From Betaproteobacteria bacterium HGW-Betaproteobacteria-14 (lineage in GTDB: Bacteria > Pseudomonadota > Gammaproteobacteria > Burkholderiales > Rhodocyclaceae), in the NCBI GenBank assembly GCA_002840845.1, contig PHCS01000017.1, positions 1 through 58,978 on the forward strand: a stretch of DNA of 58,978 nt, in the 5' to 3' direction. Both the position numbers and the translations under genes were made by a program. Under the pieces are notes generated by a model. The model saw only the letters and a program-made list of their open reading frames with translations, made no database searches and had not been told where the DNA came from. Shown piece by piece: positions 8,550-16,546 of the stretch (within the stretch, counting starts at the first letter, position 1; the number at the start of each line of letters is the position of its first letter).

Positions 8550-9397
8550 ATTTTGCCGTTGAGCGCGCGCATCATGCGCGCGATGCCGTCAAAGAGCGCA
8601 TCCTCGCCCGTGACGAAACCGTCGAGATTGAGGCGCTTGAGCAGATCCTTTCCCGCCACTGACTGCGACATGCCGAGCAGGGCTTCCTGCATGGCATCGA
8701 ACTCCATGCGCGACACGCCGTCCCTAGCCACCACCGGGGTATGGCCGAAATAAGGGGACTTTTCCACGATCCGCGTGCGCTCGGTGAGCTCGGGATGATA
8801 GATGCGCAGGGTTTCCCAGACATAGCTGTCGACGGCGCCGCCCTGGGCCAGGTTCGAACCGACGGCCTCGACGATCTTGCGATGCGCCCAGGTGAAAAAA
8901 GTCTTGGCAAAAAAGCGATCCGGATTTTCCTTCAATTGCATGAGTGCGTAGCGCGGATAGAGGAAACCGGAGTTGGAATCCGGATCCGAATAGGCGAACA
9001 CCTTGCCGCGCAAATCGAGAATGGAGCCCGTCTGCGTGTCCGATGCGGGAACGATGAGGTAGGACCGGTATTGCGGGCGGCCATCGGAGACAGGAACCGC
9101 AAGCAGTTGCAGCTTCGCCTTGTGCCTCACGTAGGGATAGCCGCATATCCAGGCGAAATCCAGCTTCTGGTCAAGCAGCAGATCCATGATCTCGCGGTAG
9201 CTGCCGCGTTGCACGAAGCGAACCGCGCGCCCGATGCGGCCCTGCAGGTAATCGCGCCAGTCGTTGAGGAAGGACAGCTGGTCGTCGAGAAATACCGGGC
9301 TCAGGCCGATGCGCACGGCGGCGTTGGTCTGCGCTTGCGCGAGCAGCGGTAAAGCCGATGCTGCGGCGCTCAGCGCCAGGAAAGTCCGGCGATCCAA
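8546..9397 (-). CDS. Periplasmic PhnD-like substrate-binding sensor protein
   Basis: A 283-residue phosphate/phosphonate-type binding protein with an N-terminal signal (D-R-R-T-F-L-A-L-S, possibly Tat, followed by a hydrophobic stretch). The PhnD-family core includes D-F-A-W-I-C-G-Y-P-Y and Y-S-D-P-D-S-N-S-G. The start is TTG at 9397, chosen for the strong AAGGAGG site six bases upstream. No ABC permease is nearby; instead it is coupled to a kinase and a sigma-54 activator, as in ArxX-S-R, where such a protein is thought to sense an oxyanion. A TtrS-like sensing role is the alternative. Confidence 0.88.
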   Translation of the reverse strand: MDRRTFLALSAAASALPLLAQAQTNAAVRIGLSPVFLDDQLSFLNDWRDYLQGRIGRAVRFVQRGSYREIMDLLLDQKLDFAWICGYPYVRHKAKLQLLAVPVSDGRPQYRSYLIVPASDTQTGSILDLRGKVFAYSDPDSNSGFLYPRYALMQLKENPDRFFAKTFFTWAHRKIVEAVGSNLAQGGAVDSYVWETLRIYHPELTERTRIVEKSPYFGHTPVVARDGVSRMEFDAMQEALLGMSQSVAGKDLLKRLNLDGFVTGEDALFDGIARMMRALNGKI

Positions 9398-9534
9398 GAG
9401 TTCCTCCTTGAGGATGGCCGCATGGAATGCGGCGCGAATGACTGGATTAGCGCGATGCTAGCAGACGCGCCCGCAGTCGTGACGGCCGGCGCCGGCAGGA
9501 CTGCGGGCGCGGCATGAGCCTAGGCCGAACGCCT

Positions 9535-9583
9535 GTTACCGATCGGTGACTTGCTGCGGCGCATGATGTTACCGGATCGTAAC
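9535..9583. promoter_or_regulatory. Two tandem palindromic activator sites upstream of the molybdoenzyme operon
   Basis: Two 16-bp palindromes share the form GTTAC-N6-GTRAC: 9535-9550 (GTTACCGATCGGTGAC) and 9568-9583 (GTTACCGGATCGTAAC). Their centres are 33 bp apart, close to three helical turns, at about -122 and -89 from the predicted start. This is the expected geometry for an NtrC-type enhancer and the linked activator is the obvious ligand. Confidence 0.7.
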
Positions 9584-9638
9584 CATCAATCCTCCCCTGC
9601 CCGGGATGCACATCAATCAAATCAGCGGCTTTGCGCAA

Positions 9639-9653
9639 GGGCACGGATGTTGC
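9639..9653 (+). promoter_or_regulatory. Sigma-54 promoter of the molybdoenzyme operon
   Basis: GGGCACGGATGTTGC matches the -24/-12 consensus TGGCACG-N4-TTGC at every fixed position except the first base, with correct spacing. Transcription would start near 9665, about 70 bases before the Fe-S subunit ATG. Confidence 0.75.
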
Positions 9654-9733
9654 TCCAGGGTCTGTGCTGGATACAGGACATCTTCCGATGTCATCGATCA
9701 GTCGCCGGAAGAAAACAAGGAGGAGAGGGTCAC

Positions 9734-10444
9734 ATGAGTGAAGAACTGAGGGTTTCGCCAATCGAGACGCGAGGCGTGGCCGGCAAGAAGCGCTACGCCA
9801 TGGTGGTCGACACGCGGCGCTGCATCGGCTGCATGGCCTGCCAGGTCGCCTGCAAGGCAGAATACGACACGCCGCTCGGCGTCAATCGCACCTGGGTGCC
9901 CTACAAGGTGGTCGGCACCTATCCCAATGTGAAGAAGCAGTTCCTGCCGCGCCTGTGCAATCATTGCGACGACCCGCCCTGCGTGCGCAACTGCCCGGTG
10001 GACGCCACCTACAAGGTCGAGGACGGCGGCTTTGTACTGCAGCGCTACGAGCGCTGCATCGGCTGCCGCAGCTGCATGGCGGCCTGCCCCTACAACGCGC
10101 GCTTCATGCTGCCGGCGCACCGCACCTACTCGTCGATCACCCGCGTGGTGGACAAGTGCACCTTCTGCTTCCATCGCGTGACGCAGAACCTGGTGCCGGC
10201 CTGCGTGCAGACCTGCGTCGGCCGCTCGCGCGTCTTCGGCGACCTCAACGACCCGACCAGCGAGGTGTCCTGGCTGGTGACGCGCAACGCCACCCAGGTG
10301 CTGCGCCCCGAGGAAGGCACCAAGCCGCACGTCTTCTACATCGGCGCCGACCGGAACCAGACGGAGTTCGGCCGCGACGCCTACAGCAAACCCGAAGTGA
10401 TGGAACCCGAGCGTTCCGCCTTCAAGCGCCACTTCAAAATCTAG
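9734..10444 (+). CDS. Four-cluster ferredoxin subunit of the molybdoenzyme (DmsB/TtrB/PhsB family)
   Basis: A 236-residue electron-transfer subunit with sixteen cysteines arranged for four [4Fe-4S] clusters: C-I-G-C-M-A-C-Q-V-A-C near residue 34, C-N-H-C near 75, C-I-G-C-R-S-C-M-A-A-C-P near 112, and C-T-F-C near 145. It would carry electrons between the catalytic subunit and the NrfD anchor. No signal peptide is seen, as usual for subunits exported with a Tat-bearing partner. ATG at 9734 has a strong AAGGAGGAGAGG site, so the longer upstream frame is discarded. Order Fe-S, anchor, catalytic subunit matches ttrBCA and srdBCA rather than arx. Confidence 0.93.
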   Translation: MSEELRVSPIETRGVAGKKRYAMVVDTRRCIGCMACQVACKAEYDTPLGVNRTWVPYKVVGTYPNVKKQFLPRLCNHCDDPPCVRNCPVDATYKVEDGGFVLQRYERCIGCRSCMAACPYNARFMLPAHRTYSSITRVVDKCTFCFHRVTQNLVPACVQTCVGRSRVFGDLNDPTSEVSWLVTRNATQVLRPEEGTKPHVFYIGADRNQTEFGRDAYSKPEVMEPERSAFKRHFKI

Positions 10445-10454
10445 GGGGTGAATC

Positions 10455-11324
10455 ATGGGTGATTACGTCTGGTTTCACGATGTGTCGTGGCACGCAAGCT
10501 ACGCCATCTATTTCTTCGTCATCGGCATCCTCGCCGGACTGTCCTTCCTGTCCTATGGCTCCTGGATCACGCCGGCACTGCGCCCGTTGCGCGAGAAGGC
10601 AGCCTATCTTTCCCTGCTCCTGCTCGCCGTAGGCGGCCTGCTCCTGGTCGCCGACCTGTCGCAGCCGCTGCGCTTTCTCAACACCCTCAACCCGGCGTAC
10701 CTGAATTTCTCGTCCCCGCTGGCCTGGGGGGCGCTCAATATCGTTGCCTTCGGCGTCGCTTCGGTGCTCTACATCCTCGAGCTGAGGAAGGGGCAGGACA
10801 GCGCGCGCGGCAAGATGCTGGCGCTGGTCAGCGCCCTGCTCGCACTGGGCCTGCCGATCTACACCGGCTACGACCTCACGGTGCACCAGTCCCGGCCGGT
10901 CTGGAACACGCCGGTGATACCCGTGCTGTTCGTCGCCCTGGCGATCGCCTCCGGCTCCGCCGTCGGCTCGCTGCTCTCTGGCGGCAATGCAGCGGCGCAG
11001 AAAGTGCTGCGCGAATACATGCTGTGGTCCACGGCCGGGGTCGGCGTCATCCTGATCTCGATCCTCGGCACCACCAGCTACGGCGGCACGGCGCAGGAAC
11101 TGACCTTCATGATCCTGACCACCGGCACCATGGGCCTGATCTTCATCGGGGGGGGCATCCTGCTGGGCACCGCGGCGCCCGTCGCGATCCTGTTCCTGGC
11201 CCACATGCGCCAGCAGGCCACCGCAACGATGCTGATGCTTTCCGCCCTGCTCATCCTGCTCGGCAGCGCCGCCCTGCGCTACGTCCTGCTGATGGGCCCG
11301 CAGCACCTGCAGACCCTGTACTGA
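10455..11324 (+). CDS. NrfD-family membrane anchor (quinone-interacting subunit)
   Basis: A 289-residue integral membrane protein with about eight hydrophobic helices and no cysteine motif, belonging to the NrfD/PsrC/TtrC family that exchanges electrons with the quinone pool. The start ATG at 10455 follows the Fe-S gene by ten bases with a GGGGGTG site. It anchors the periplasmic molybdoenzyme to the inner membrane. Direction of electron flow, to or from quinone, cannot be told. Confidence 0.9.
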   Translation: MGDYVWFHDVSWHASYAIYFFVIGILAGLSFLSYGSWITPALRPLREKAAYLSLLLLAVGGLLLVADLSQPLRFLNTLNPAYLNFSSPLAWGALNIVAFGVASVLYILELRKGQDSARGKMLALVSALLALGLPIYTGYDLTVHQSRPVWNTPVIPVLFVALAIASGSAVGSLLSGGNAAAQKVLREYMLWSTAGVGVILISILGTTSYGGTAQELTFMILTTGTMGLIFIGGGILLGTAAPVAILFLAHMRQQATATMLMLSALLILLGSAALRYVLLMGPQHLQTLY

Positions 11325-11346
11325 CCGGCCACGAGGAGATAGAAAC

Positions 11347-13983
11347 ATGGAAATGCCAAAAGTTACGCGCCGCACCTTCCTGAAAGTCAGTGCCGGCACC
11401 ACGGCGGCGGCCGCTGCGTCGCCGCGCCTGCTCAATGCGATGGAGAAGGATCTCGGCGGCAAGGACTTCAACCCCGAAACGCTGGCCGAGCGCAAGGCCA
11501 TACCGGTCAACTGCCACGTCTGCAACATCCAGGACGGCGCCATCGCCTTCGTCGAGAACGGGCGCGTCGTCAAGCTGGAAGGCAACCCGGAGCACGTGTC
11601 CACGCGCGGGCGCCTCTGCGCCAAGGGCAACGCCGGCATGTGGTACAGCTACGACCCGGACCGCATCCTCTATCCGCTCAAGCGCGTCGGCGCCCGCGGC
11701 GAGGGCAAATGGAAGCGCATCACCTGGGACGAGGCGCTGGCCGAAGTCGCGCAGAAGCTGGATGCGGCGCTGAAGGAAGATCCCAACACAATCATGCTGA
11801 AGTACGGCCGCAACCGCACCGGCGGCACTATCGACCGCTTCATGAAGACGCTCGGCTCGGCCACGGTGGTGAACCACACCTCGGTGTGCGAATCCTCGAA
11901 GAAGATCGGCATGGAACCCACCTGGGGGCCTGACATCGAGACGCCGGACTTCGCCAACACCAAGTACGTGCTGAACTTCGGCTCGAACGTGCTGGAGGCC
12001 TCCTACTTCCACAACCCGCTGTCGCAACGGATCACCGAGGGGCGCGTCGACAACCACATGAAGATCGTCACCTTCGACGTGCGCCTGTCGAACACGGCCG
12101 GCTACTCCGACGAGTGGATTCCGGTCTTCCCAGGCACCGACGGCGCTGTGGCGCTCGCGATGGGGCATGTCATCCTGCGCGACAACCTGCAGGATTCGGA
12201 CTTCATCAGCACCTGGACCAACGTCACGGTCGAGGAAATGAAGAAGCACTATCAGCAGTACACCCCGGAGTGGGCCGAAAAGATATCCGGCGTGCCGGCG
12301 GAGACCATCGAGCGCATCGCGCGCGAGTTCGCCTTGACCAAGCCGGCGACGCTGTTCACCTACCGCGGCCCGGCCAAGCACCTGTACGGCTCCTACAACG
12401 AGAAGGCCTGCATGATGTTGCCGATCATGACCGGCAACATCGAGACGCGCGGCGGTTACTGCCTGCCGCGCGGCATGGGCTGGCCGCAGCCGGGACCTCA
12501 GCCGGGCAAGCCGGCCAAGGACTCCTATCTCTCCCACCCACCCGACTACCCGCTCGCCGGCCACAAGGTGAGCCACCTGACGCCGTTCTGGATCTCTGAG
12601 GGCAAGCAGAAGATCAACGTCTACTTCACCTACCAGGACAATCCGGTCTACACCAATCCGGGCGCGCGCGCCGTGTGGGGCAGGTTGTTCAAGGACGAGA
12701 AACTGCTGCCCTACATCGTCTCGATGAGTTCGCACATGGGCGAGGAGACGGCGCTGGCCGACATCATCCTGCCGGACTGCCCCTATCTCGAGCGCTGGGA
12801 ACCGGAGTCGATGCCCAATTCGCTGTGGCCGTGGCTCGGCATCCGCCAGCCGGTGCACGCCTCGCTCGGCGAGTCGCGCGAGAACCGCATCCTGCTGCGC
12901 GACATCATCCACAAGCTGGATCCGGACGGCAAGCGCGGCATGAAGCAGTACTGGAACTTCAAGGACGCCGAAGACTACATGAAGCAGCACTTCGACAACA
13001 TCCCGGGCCTGAAGGAGGCCGGCGGCCTGGAGTTCCTCAAGAAGCATGGTTGCTGGCCGATCTACGGCAAGCTCGATCCGAAGACCGGCAAGGTCACCGA
13101 CAAGACCGGCCGCGAGATCAAGGCTGAATATGGCCTGCACAGGAAGGAGCTGTCGGAAGCCGACATGGCCGGCGCGGTAGTGGGCAAGGATGGCGTGATC
13201 AGCAAGAACGGCAAGGCCATCGGCGTGAAGCGCAACGGCCGGAACTACATCGGCTTTCCCACCGGCAACCGCATCATCAACGTGCGCGTCGACCAGTGGG
13301 CGGAATACGGCTTCAACCCGATGCCGACCTTCAAGCGCATCCCGTGGCACGAGACCATGAAGGAGGATGAACTGATCCTGTCCACCTTCAAGCTCAACGT
13401 GCACAAGCAGTCGCGCACGGCGGCGGTGAAATGGCTCGCCGAGATCGCCCACAGCAACCCGGCCTGGATGAACCCGGTGACGGCGAAGAAGCTGGGCGTG
13501 AAGACCGGCGACCTGGTGCGCATCGAGACCCGCGTCGGCCACATGGTGACCAAGGCCTATGTCACCGAAGGCATCCATCCCAAGGTGATCTCGATTCCGA
13601 CTGCCTTCGGGCACTGGGAATACGGCCGCCTGGCGACGCTGAAGCTGAAGGACAAGCCGGCCTTCGGGGGAGCGGAGGATCCGGACCTGCAGAACGTCTG
13701 GTGGGACGACCGCGGCGTGCATCCGAACGACATCATCCCGGTGGTGGCCGACCCGATCGGCGGCTCGCAGGGCTGGTACGACACCGTGGCCAAGGTGACC
13801 AAGGCCGGGCCGAACGACAAGTACGGCGACATCGAGGCCTCCTGGGAGAAGCACGTCGAAGCCTTCAAGGAGACGATGCGTTACGCCTACACCGGCGACC
13901 TGCACCGCAAGATGCACCCGGAAATGGCCTCCTGGGGCGGTCCGGACAGCGTCAAGCACAAGGCGGGAGGCGGCGGGCATTGA
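11347..13983 (+). CDS. Molybdopterin oxidoreductase catalytic subunit (PsrA/TtrA/ArrA-ArxA type), Asp in the Fe-S motif
   Basis: An 878-residue Mo-bisPGD enzyme with a Tat signal (T-R8-R9-T-F-L-K). Its N-terminal [4Fe-4S] motif is C56-x2-C59-x3-D63-x27-C91: the usual third cysteine is Asp63 (codon GAC, two changes from TGC). The probable molybdenum ligand is Cys181 in S-V-C-E-S-S-K-K, with Lys186 at the spacing of the arsenate-reductase oxyanion lysine. It acts in the periplasm with the upstream Fe-S and NrfD subunits. Arsenic, tetrathionate, polysulfide or thiosulfate chemistry are all possible; the neighbouring ars operon and arxXSR-like regulators favour arsenic without proving it. Confidence 0.9.
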   Translation: MEMPKVTRRTFLKVSAGTTAAAAASPRLLNAMEKDLGGKDFNPETLAERKAIPVNCHVCNIQDGAIAFVENGRVVKLEGNPEHVSTRGRLCAKGNAGMWYSYDPDRILYPLKRVGARGEGKWKRITWDEALAEVAQKLDAALKEDPNTIMLKYGRNRTGGTIDRFMKTLGSATVVNHTSVCESSKKIGMEPTWGPDIETPDFANTKYVLNFGSNVLEASYFHNPLSQRITEGRVDNHMKIVTFDVRLSNTAGYSDEWIPVFPGTDGAVALAMGHVILRDNLQDSDFISTWTNVTVEEMKKHYQQYTPEWAEKISGVPAETIERIAREFALTKPATLFTYRGPAKHLYGSYNEKACMMLPIMTGNIETRGGYCLPRGMGWPQPGPQPGKPAKDSYLSHPPDYPLAGHKVSHLTPFWISEGKQKINVYFTYQDNPVYTNPGARAVWGRLFKDEKLLPYIVSMSSHMGEETALADIILPDCPYLERWEPESMPNSLWPWLGIRQPVHASLGESRENRILLRDIIHKLDPDGKRGMKQYWNFKDAEDYMKQHFDNIPGLKEAGGLEFLKKHGCWPIYGKLDPKTGKVTDKTGREIKAEYGLHRKELSEADMAGAVVGKDGVISKNGKAIGVKRNGRNYIGFPTGNRIINVRVDQWAEYGFNPMPTFKRIPWHETMKEDELILSTFKLNVHKQSRTAAVKWLAEIAHSNPAWMNPVTAKKLGVKTGDLVRIETRVGHMVTKAYVTEGIHPKVISIPTAFGHWEYGRLATLKLKDKPAFGGAEDPDLQNVWWDDRGVHPNDIIPVVADPIGGSQGWYDTVAKVTKAGPNDKYGDIEASWEKHVEAFKETMRYAYTGDLHRKMHPEMASWGGPDSVKHKAGGGGH
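11382..11406 (-). repeat. Dispersed motif copy I, inside the molybdoenzyme signal peptide
   Basis: Both halves match exactly on the minus strand, ten bases apart, antisense to the gene. The sense strand reads L-K-V-S-A-G-T-T-A. Confidence 0.6.
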
Positions 13984-13989
13984 GCTGTT

Positions 13990-14019
13990 CCCCCTCTCCC
14001 GCAGGTGCGGGAGAGGGGG
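13990..14019. repeat. Perfect 13-bp hairpin after the molybdoenzyme gene
   Basis: Arms CCCCCTCTCCCGC and GCGGGAGAGGGGG with a four-base loop, six bases after the stop. No T run follows, so it is more likely an mRNA 3'-end stabiliser or a dispersed hairpin element than a terminator. Confidence 0.6.
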
Positions 14020-14060
14020 CGTTGTGAGCCGCTGCGCGGCTGAGTTCGGTTCGAGGAGTC

Positions 14061-14104
14061 CCGGCCCGCTAAGCATCTCCTCCTCATGGCGGGCCGGTTT
14101 TTTT
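14061..14104 (+). terminator. Rho-independent terminator between the catalytic subunit and torD
   Basis: A nine-base-pair stem (CCGGCCCGC / GCGGGCCGG, 19-base loop) is followed by seven T. The torD ribosome-binding site begins directly after the T run, so only read-through transcription reaches the chaperone and accessory genes, setting them lower than the structural genes. Confidence 0.75.
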
Positions 14105-14116
14105 GAAAGGAATAAC

Positions 14117-14902
14117 ATGCTGAACGATCTGGCGCTGGAACCGGCCGCACGCATTCCGCTGCCCATTCCCGTGGCGGCCGCCGAAGAGACGACGCAGGAG
14201 GACTGTCTGGCGCGTGCCGGCGTCTGCCGCCTCCTGGCCGGCGCATTCATCGAAGAGCCGAGTGCGGCGTTCATCGACGCGCTGCGCCAGCCGGAATCGC
14301 TGCACAGCCTGGCAGAGGCCGGCCTGCGCTTCGGGGAGGATTTCACCGCGCCCGAAACCGCGGCGCTGTGCGAGGCGCTGTCCATCGAGTACTCGACGCT
14401 GTTTGCCGCCTCGGGCGGCTTCCCGCCGGTGGAGTCCGTCCGGCTCATGGGGCGCTACCAGCAGGAACCGCTCTTCGCGGTAAAGGAGACGTACAAGCGC
14501 GCCGGCTTCGAGCTGGGGAAAGGCCGCTTCTTCGTCTTCGAGGATCAGCTCGGCGTCGAGCTGACCTTCGTAGCCGAACTGCTCGAGCGCTGCGCCGCAG
14601 CCTTGTCCGCCGGCGACCAGGCCGAGTACCGGCGCCAGGAGCGTGAGCTGAAGCGCTTCTGGACCGTGCACCTGGGCAAATGGGTACGCGGCTATGCGCG
14701 GCTGATTGCGCGCGCCGCCGAGCATTCCTTCTACCGCGAGATGGCCAGGCTGCTCGGCGAATTCGCGGAAGCCGAGATCGCCACCCTGAGGCTGCGCATC
14801 GACGACCAGGACAAGGGCAAGCTTGTTGTGCCCAAGAGCGAGGTCAAGGTCGAATTCAATCCGGACGAACCGGTCTGCGGCGCCTGCCCGGGGTCGAAGT
14901 AG
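14117..14902 (+). CDS. TorD/DmsD-family molybdoenzyme chaperone
   Basis: A 261-residue mostly helical protein of the TorD/NarJ-type chaperone family, recognisable from the region E-Y-S-T-L-F near residue 95 and the helix K-R-F-W-T-V-H-L-G-K-W near 180. Such proteins bind the Tat signal and help load the molybdenum cofactor before export. The ATG at 14117 with GAAAGGAAT is chosen; an upstream in-frame start at 14024 would overlap the terminator. It ends in C-G-A-C-P. It should serve the catalytic subunit upstream. Confidence 0.85.
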   Translation: MLNDLALEPAARIPLPIPVAAAEETTQEDCLARAGVCRLLAGAFIEEPSAAFIDALRQPESLHSLAEAGLRFGEDFTAPETAALCEALSIEYSTLFAASGGFPPVESVRLMGRYQQEPLFAVKETYKRAGFELGKGRFFVFEDQLGVELTFVAELLERCAAALSAGDQAEYRRQERELKRFWTVHLGKWVRGYARLIARAAEHSFYREMARLLGEFAEAEIATLRLRIDDQDKGKLVVPKSEVKVEFNPDEPVCGACPGSK

Positions 14903-14952
14903 GTCGGGCTTCAGCCCGACGATAGCGCCGAAGTCGGGCTGAAGCCCGACCT
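14901..14952. repeat. REP-like palindrome downstream of torD
   Basis: A perfect inverted repeat with 20-base arms and a 12-base loop. Each arm itself contains GTCGGGCTTCAGCCCGAC, an imperfect palindrome. It overlaps the torD stop and leads into the next gene. Elements with this look are common intergenic repeats in Beta- and Gammaproteobacteria. Confidence 0.85.
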
Positions 14953-14980
14953 ACAACCCGACCTGCATGGAGAGGATTCA

Positions 14981-15436
14981 ATGACATCGATTCTCGATCT
15001 TTCGCCGCGTGAATTCGCGCCGCCGGAGGCGCCATCGAACGCCCACTTCCAGTGGGAGGAACTGGCCCATCTGTGGAACAGCAACGACCTGGCCGCCGCC
15101 CACGACTGGATCAATGAGCGCTGGTCGCGGCTGATCCGCAACAGCGTCGCCGGCCAGCTCGATCCCGAGGCGCAATTCCTGCAGGCGCTCGCCTTCGCCG
15201 TGCTGGCCCTGCATTTCACGCAGCACGGCAACCAGGAAGGCGCCGTCCTGATGATCGACGACGCGCTGATCGCCCTCAATCGCTTCCGCCCGGGCTTTCT
15301 CGGTGTGCGCGTCGATCCGATCATCGGCACGCTGGAGGAACTGCGCCCGCTGCTGGCCGGGCTGGCGCCGGACGCGGACTGTCCTCTCTGGCCATTCGTC
15401 TATGCCAAGTTCGACTACCGGATGCAGGCACGATGA
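14981..15436 (+). CDS. Hypothetical accessory protein of the molybdoenzyme operon
   Basis: A 151-residue soluble, helix-rich protein with no signal peptide and no motif I can assign. It is acidic and contains repeated Trp and Leu-rich helices (for example L-A-H-L-W, W-I-N-E-R-W). The GGAGAGG site before its ATG and its ATGA overlap with the following gene place it firmly in the accessory operon. A role in maturation is suggested only by position. Confidence 0.65.
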   Translation: MTSILDLSPREFAPPEAPSNAHFQWEELAHLWNSNDLAAAHDWINERWSRLIRNSVAGQLDPEAQFLQALAFAVLALHFTQHGNQEGAVLMIDDALIALNRFRPGFLGVRVDPIIGTLEELRPLLAGLAPDADCPLWPFVYAKFDYRMQAR

Positions 15437-16115
15437 ATGCACCCTTGAAAAAAAGCGACATGCAACCCGCGGTGACCGTGCGGCGCCTGTGCGACAGCCT
15501 GCCGACGGATGATGCCACGCCGGTCTTTCTCCTCGACAGCAACATGATTCCGGCCGATCCGCGCCGGATCGAGGGCGTCGTCATGCCCGACGGCGACGTG
15601 GCTCAAGCCCGAAAACTCCTGCAGGCCGGGACAGCGCCCTGATCGAGGCGCTCGTCGCCGAATTCGGCAGCAAGCGCATCGGGCTCCACGTCCCCGTGCG
15701 CCGCATGCGGGTCGACTGGAGCATGGATGCCGTGTCCAATGCCGACTTCCGCGTCATGACGCCCTCGGTGTGCGAGCCCTGCTGGGAAATCCTGCGCGCC
15801 GACGGCTCGCGCAGCGGCACCCACGCGGGCTGGTGGATCGGAGAAATGTTCCGGCTGGGCGCGTCGGGCGCCCTGCTGCGCACCGACATGACGGACGATG
15901 CCGACTTCAACATTCTCGCCGGGCTCACCGAACACTGGGGCGAGCGACTGTGGCTGGCGCCGCTGGACGATCCGGCGCCGGACTTCGCCGCATGGGTCGA
16001 GCTGGGCGGCGCGCGGCAGCTTGTCGCCACGGGGGCCTTGCTCCAGAATGACCCGTATCTTGCAGCCCTGGGCAACGGGCCGGACGTCGGGCTGCAGAAA
16101 GAGGAAAACGGGTGA
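15433..16115 (+). pseudogene. Accessory gene interrupted by a single frameshift
   Basis: Two frames make one protein. The first starts at ATG 15433 and stops at 15642 after L-L-Q-A-G-T-A-P. The second, open from just before that point in another frame, reads G-R-D-S-A-L-I-E-A-L-V-A-E-F-G and continues to 16115. Shifting frame near 15633-15637 (GGCCGGGA) joins them into one chain of about 226 residues with an uninterrupted helix across the join. It overlaps both neighbours as in an intact operon. This may be a sequencing error, a real mutation, or less likely programmed frameshifting. The protein has C-E-P-C-W near the middle; no family recognised. Confidence 0.6.
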
Positions 16116-16540
16116 AATGCATTTTCGCGGCAGCATTCGCTGCGCTGCTGTGCGCCGCGCCAGCCGCCGCAGAAGTCAGCCTCCGCGACACGGCGTCGCT
16201 GCATGCGTTCCTCGCCAGCGGCACGCCCTGCTGCGTCATTGATGCGCGCAACAAGGCCAAGCAGCTTTCCGCGCCGCTGGCCGACACCCTGCCTTACCGC
16301 AAGGACCTGAAAATCAATCCGACCGGCGTCGTCGTCGTGATCGCCGACAGCGATGCGCGGGCCGTCGAGGTCGGCAAGGCGCTCGAGCGCTCCAGCAAGG
16401 CGAAAGACATCTACGCCGTCAAGGGCGGCGCCCGCACGTGGCGTGAAGTGACGGCCGGCTATGCTTCCTCCGGCATGCCGGGCGGCTTCATTATCCCCAA
16501 GAACACCTGCGAATCCGGCACTGCGATCCAGCAATATTGA
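16112..16540 (+). CDS. Periplasmic rhodanese-like protein lacking the catalytic cysteine
   Basis: A 142-residue protein with a signal peptide (about residues 1-20, A-P-A-A-A). The fold is rhodanese-like: C-C-V-I-D-A-R-N near residue 41 and V-K-G-G-A-R-T-W-R-E near 111. The loop that should carry the active cysteine (after V-V-V-V-I-A) reads D-S-D-A-R, so sulfur transfer by the usual route is unlikely; Cys40/Cys41 and a C-terminal Cys remain. It starts inside the stop of the previous gene. It may bind a substrate or help a partner rather than act as a sulfurtransferase. Confidence 0.7.
   Translation: MKCIFAAAFAALLCAAPAAAEVSLRDTASLHAFLASGTPCCVIDARNKAKQLSAPLADTLPYRKDLKINPTGVVVVIADSDARAVEVGKALERSSKAKDIYAVKGGARTWREVTAGYASSGMPGGFIIPKNTCESGTAIQQY
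16171..16195 (-). repeat. Dispersed motif copy K (variant core)
   Basis: CGCCGT and ten bases containing GCGGAGG are followed by CTGACTTCT, two mismatches from the core. It is antisense to the rhodanese-like gene, whose sense strand reads E-V-S-L-R-D-T-A. Confidence 0.45.
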
Positions 16541-16546
16541 GAACCC

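Noticed and set aside
9611..9640. ATCAATCAAATCA as an FNR-type site upstream of the molybdoenzyme operon
   Set aside because: It lacks the TTGAT-N4-ATCAA symmetry; the sigma-54 and palindrome signals explain the region better.
11251..14448. A minus-strand frame of about 1,065 codons opposite the molybdoenzyme
   Set aside because: Antisense shadow of the catalytic subunit gene, with low-complexity translation and no motif.
14561..14580. CTGACCTTC in torD as another copy of the dispersed motif
   Set aside because: The core has a mismatch and CGSCGT is not ten bases upstream.
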